Below, one piece after another: positions 62,631 to 64,000 of a stretch of 64,000 nt of DNA. This DNA comes from Zhenhengia yiwuensis (GTDB taxonomy: Bacteria > Bacillota > Clostridia > Lachnospirales > Cellulosilyticaceae). The DNA lies in assembly GCF_014384995.1 (NCBI RefSeq), contig NZ_JACRSY010000006.1, positions 90,075 to 154,074 on the forward strand, read 5' to 3'. Both the position numbers and the translations under genes were made by a program. How positions within the stretch are numbered: position 1 is the first letter of the stretch; each line of letters opens with the position of its first letter. The notes beneath the pieces are model-generated. The model ran no database searches. It was given only the letters and a program-made list of their open reading frames with translations, and was not told where the DNA came from.

Positions 62631-63542
62631 ATGAAAGAACCAATATTAGTCATCATGGCAGCAGGAATGGGGAGCCGTTATGGTGGACTTAAACAAATAG
62701 ATCCAATCACAATAGAGGGAGAGATCATCATTGACTTCTCCATCTATGATGCCATTAAAGCAGGATTTAAGAAGGCTGTACTCATTATCAAGGGTGAGCA
62801 TGAGCAAGACTTTAGAGATGTGATAGGGAATAGATTATCAGACTTTATTGAAGTAGAATATGTACATCAAGAACTACATATTCTACCAAAAGGATACGCT
62901 GTACCAGAAGGACGTACGAAGCCTTGGGGGACTACTCATGCCATTTGGTGTTGTAAGAATGTAGTAGATGCACCGTTTGTAGTTCTTAATGCAGATGATT
63001 ATTATGGTCCAGAGGCTTTTGTACATATGTACAAGCATTTATGTGAAGTACAGGAAAGTAATCAGTCAGAGTATGCTATGGTAGGGTATATATTAAATAA
63101 TACCCTTACGGATAATGGACATGTAACACGTGGTGTATGTCAGATTGAAGAGGGGTACCTTGCGGAGATTGTAGAACGTAAGCAAATTGAAAGACAAGAT
63201 GGCGTGGTAAGATATCTTGATGGTGAAGAGTGGAGAGATGTTGCAGCAGATAGCCTTGTATCCATGAACATGTGGGCACTGACACCAGAGGTATTTACAC
63301 AGTTAGAAGAAGATATTGTGGATTTCTTAGAGCATGAAGTGCCACTTGATGTGGAAAAGTCTGAGTGTCTCATTCCTACAACGATTGGAGAGTTGATAGA
63401 AAAAGGTGAAGCTAAAGTAAAAATGTATGCTTCCCATGATACATGGCAGGGTGTGACATATAAGGAAGATAAGCCGGGAGTCATGGCAGCATTAGCACAG
63501 TTAAAAGAAGAGGGGCTATATCCTCAGAGATTATGGAGATAG
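62631..63542 (+). CDS. Nucleotidyltransferase family protein (NDP-sugar pyrophosphorylase-like)
   Basis: The 303-residue protein has the nucleotidyltransferase start LVIMAAGMGSRYGGLKQID (residues 6-24), a metal site VVLNADDYYGP (about 118) and SMNMWALTPEVF (about 213). It belongs to the widespread uncharacterised group related to RmlA/GalU pyrophosphorylases. It would make an NDP-sugar for the capsule; the sugar is unknown. It ends 2 bp before the terminal repeat of an IS66 element. Confidence 0.85.
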   Translation: MKEPILVIMAAGMGSRYGGLKQIDPITIEGEIIIDFSIYDAIKAGFKKAVLIIKGEHEQDFRDVIGNRLSDFIEVEYVHQELHILPKGYAVPEGRTKPWGTTHAIWCCKNVVDAPFVVLNADDYYGPEAFVHMYKHLCEVQESNQSEYAMVGYILNNTLTDNGHVTRGVCQIEEGYLAEIVERKQIERQDGVVRYLDGEEWRDVAADSLVSMNMWALTPEVFTQLEEDIVDFLEHEVPLDVEKSECLIPTTIGELIEKGEAKVKMYASHDTWQGVTYKEDKPGVMAALAQLKEEGLYPQRLWR

Positions 63543-63576
63543 CCGTAAGCGATTAATTAGAAGGTGTCCAAAAATA

Positions 63577-63625
63577 AAAATCGTACAATTAGAGTTGGAG
63601 CATTTTACTCTAGTTGTACGATTTA
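63577..63625 (-). terminator. Hairpin terminator inside the IS66 end
   Basis: AAATCGTACAA-TTAGAGT (63578-63595) pairs with 63607-63624 with one G-U, directly after the transposase stop. On the minus strand it is followed by TTTTTATTTTT; a T-rich tail on the plus strand may also stop the capsule operon. Confidence 0.85.
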
Positions 63626-64000
63626 TTATTTACAGTTATTTTGAATCTCTGGTGCCCAAGGCATTAGATCCTCTAGCTCTTGAGGATGATTTTTGTAATC
63701 AACATCTGGCATGTATTGTAATAAATACTGGAGATATTTATAAACATTAAGTCCATTGGCTTTAGCCGTTTCTACAAGACTGTATATTGTTGCACTTGCA
63801 GTAGCACCTTTAGTGCTAGCAGCAAATTCCCAGTTCTTTCTGCCCACTGTAAATGGCCTGATACTATTCTCGGCCAAATTATTCGAAATAGAACATCTAC
63901 CATCTAATAAATAGGTCTCCATATATTTCTTTTGATTTTTAGCATAAGTTACAGCTTTTCCAAGCCTTGATCCATTTAAAGGTTGGAGTGAATGAATCCA
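63626..64000 (-). CDS. IS66-family transposase TnpC, C-terminal part
   Basis: The frame is open across the window edge: 124 codons are visible. It carries the IS66 C-terminal pattern GSRLGKAVTYAKNQ, LLDGRCSISNNLAENSIRPF with the catalytic Glu in the NNLAE motif, VGRKNWEFAAS and a C-terminal tail with LMPWAPEIQ. No frameshift is seen in this part, so the element may be intact. The start lies beyond the window. Confidence 0.9.
   Translation of the reverse strand, partial: WIHSLQPLNGSRLGKAVTYAKNQKKYMETYLLDGRCSISNNLAENSIRPFTVGRKNWEFAASTKGATASATIYSLVETAKANGLNVYKYLQYLLQYMPDVDYKNHPQELEDLMPWAPEIQNNCK

Larger units (their letters stand above)
63545..64000 (-). mobile_element. IS66-family insertion sequence, one end only
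   Basis: GTAAGCG at 63545-63551 matches the outer terminal repeat of IS66 elements and lies 2 bp after the preceding stop codon. The transposase gene reads inward on the minus strand to 63626. The other end is beyond the window. Confidence 0.7.

Noticed and set aside
1..64000. tRNA, rRNA or phage genes
   Set aside because: Reading both strands I saw no cloverleaf, rRNA segment, integrase or phage structural gene.

Overview
The window looks like chromosome from an AT-rich, spore-forming, Gram-positive Firmicute of class Clostridia. The support is AT-rich codons and spacers, strong AGGAGG-type ribosome sites, spoIIR, SLH-domain wall proteins, 'stalk' (copper-amine-oxidase-N-like) surface proteins and a CpsC/CpsD-type kinase pair. 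A Cellulosilyticum-like Lachnospirales member is a guess only. Almost all of it builds, decorates or exports cell-surface material.

Layout. 1-2.5 kb: a cut-off CmpB-type membrane protein, a MalY/PatB aminotransferase and spoIIR. 2.6-5.9 kb: ddl, murI, a DUF1934 protein and galU (wall precursors and UDP-glucose). 6.4-12.2 kb: two large secreted S-layer-type paralogues flanking a smaller stalk-domain protein, with strong promoters and terminators. 12.3-15.7 kb: a Wzy_C/O-antigen-ligase-type protein and, convergent to it, a WbaP-type initiating sugar-phosphate transferase. 15.9-29.7 kb: rfbA, rfbB, an ABC polysaccharide exporter (wzm/wzt), several glycosyltransferases including a 1132-residue fusion, rfbD and rfbC. 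This resembles the rhamnan/S-layer-glycan clusters of Geobacillus and Paenibacillus. 29.7-33.3 kb: a polysaccharide deacetylase, an orphan ECF S-component and galE. 33.5-39.4 kb: two SLH proteins, an anchored hypothetical protein and a Wzz/BY-kinase pair. 39.5-63.5 kb: a Wzx/Wzy-type capsule cluster with a PglE-like aminotransferase, a PglC-like transferase, a PLP decarboxylase plus ATP-grasp pair, wecC, wecB, glycosyltransferases, polymerase, flippase, a GT52-type sialyltransferase-like protein and a neuD-neuB-neuA-neuC-neuA/SGNH nonulosonate set. Decayed IS3 and IS982 elements sit inside it and an IS66 element closes the window.

The window therefore appears to encode two separate glycan systems. 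One is ABC-exported and rhamnose-based, probably for S-layer or wall decoration. The other is Wzy-dependent, contains a sialic-acid-like sugar and is controlled by a tyrosine kinase.

The most unusual object is small. Between rfbC and a glycosyltransferase (28.43-28.75 kb) lie a good promoter, 2.2 tandem copies of a 46-bp unit, a terminator hairpin and a 44-codon ORF resembling the N-terminus of ToxN/CptN toxins. This is the layout of a type III (RNA-protein) toxin-antitoxin locus whose toxin has been truncated. Each full repeat can fold as an H-type pseudoknot, and both differences between the two repeats keep the pairing.
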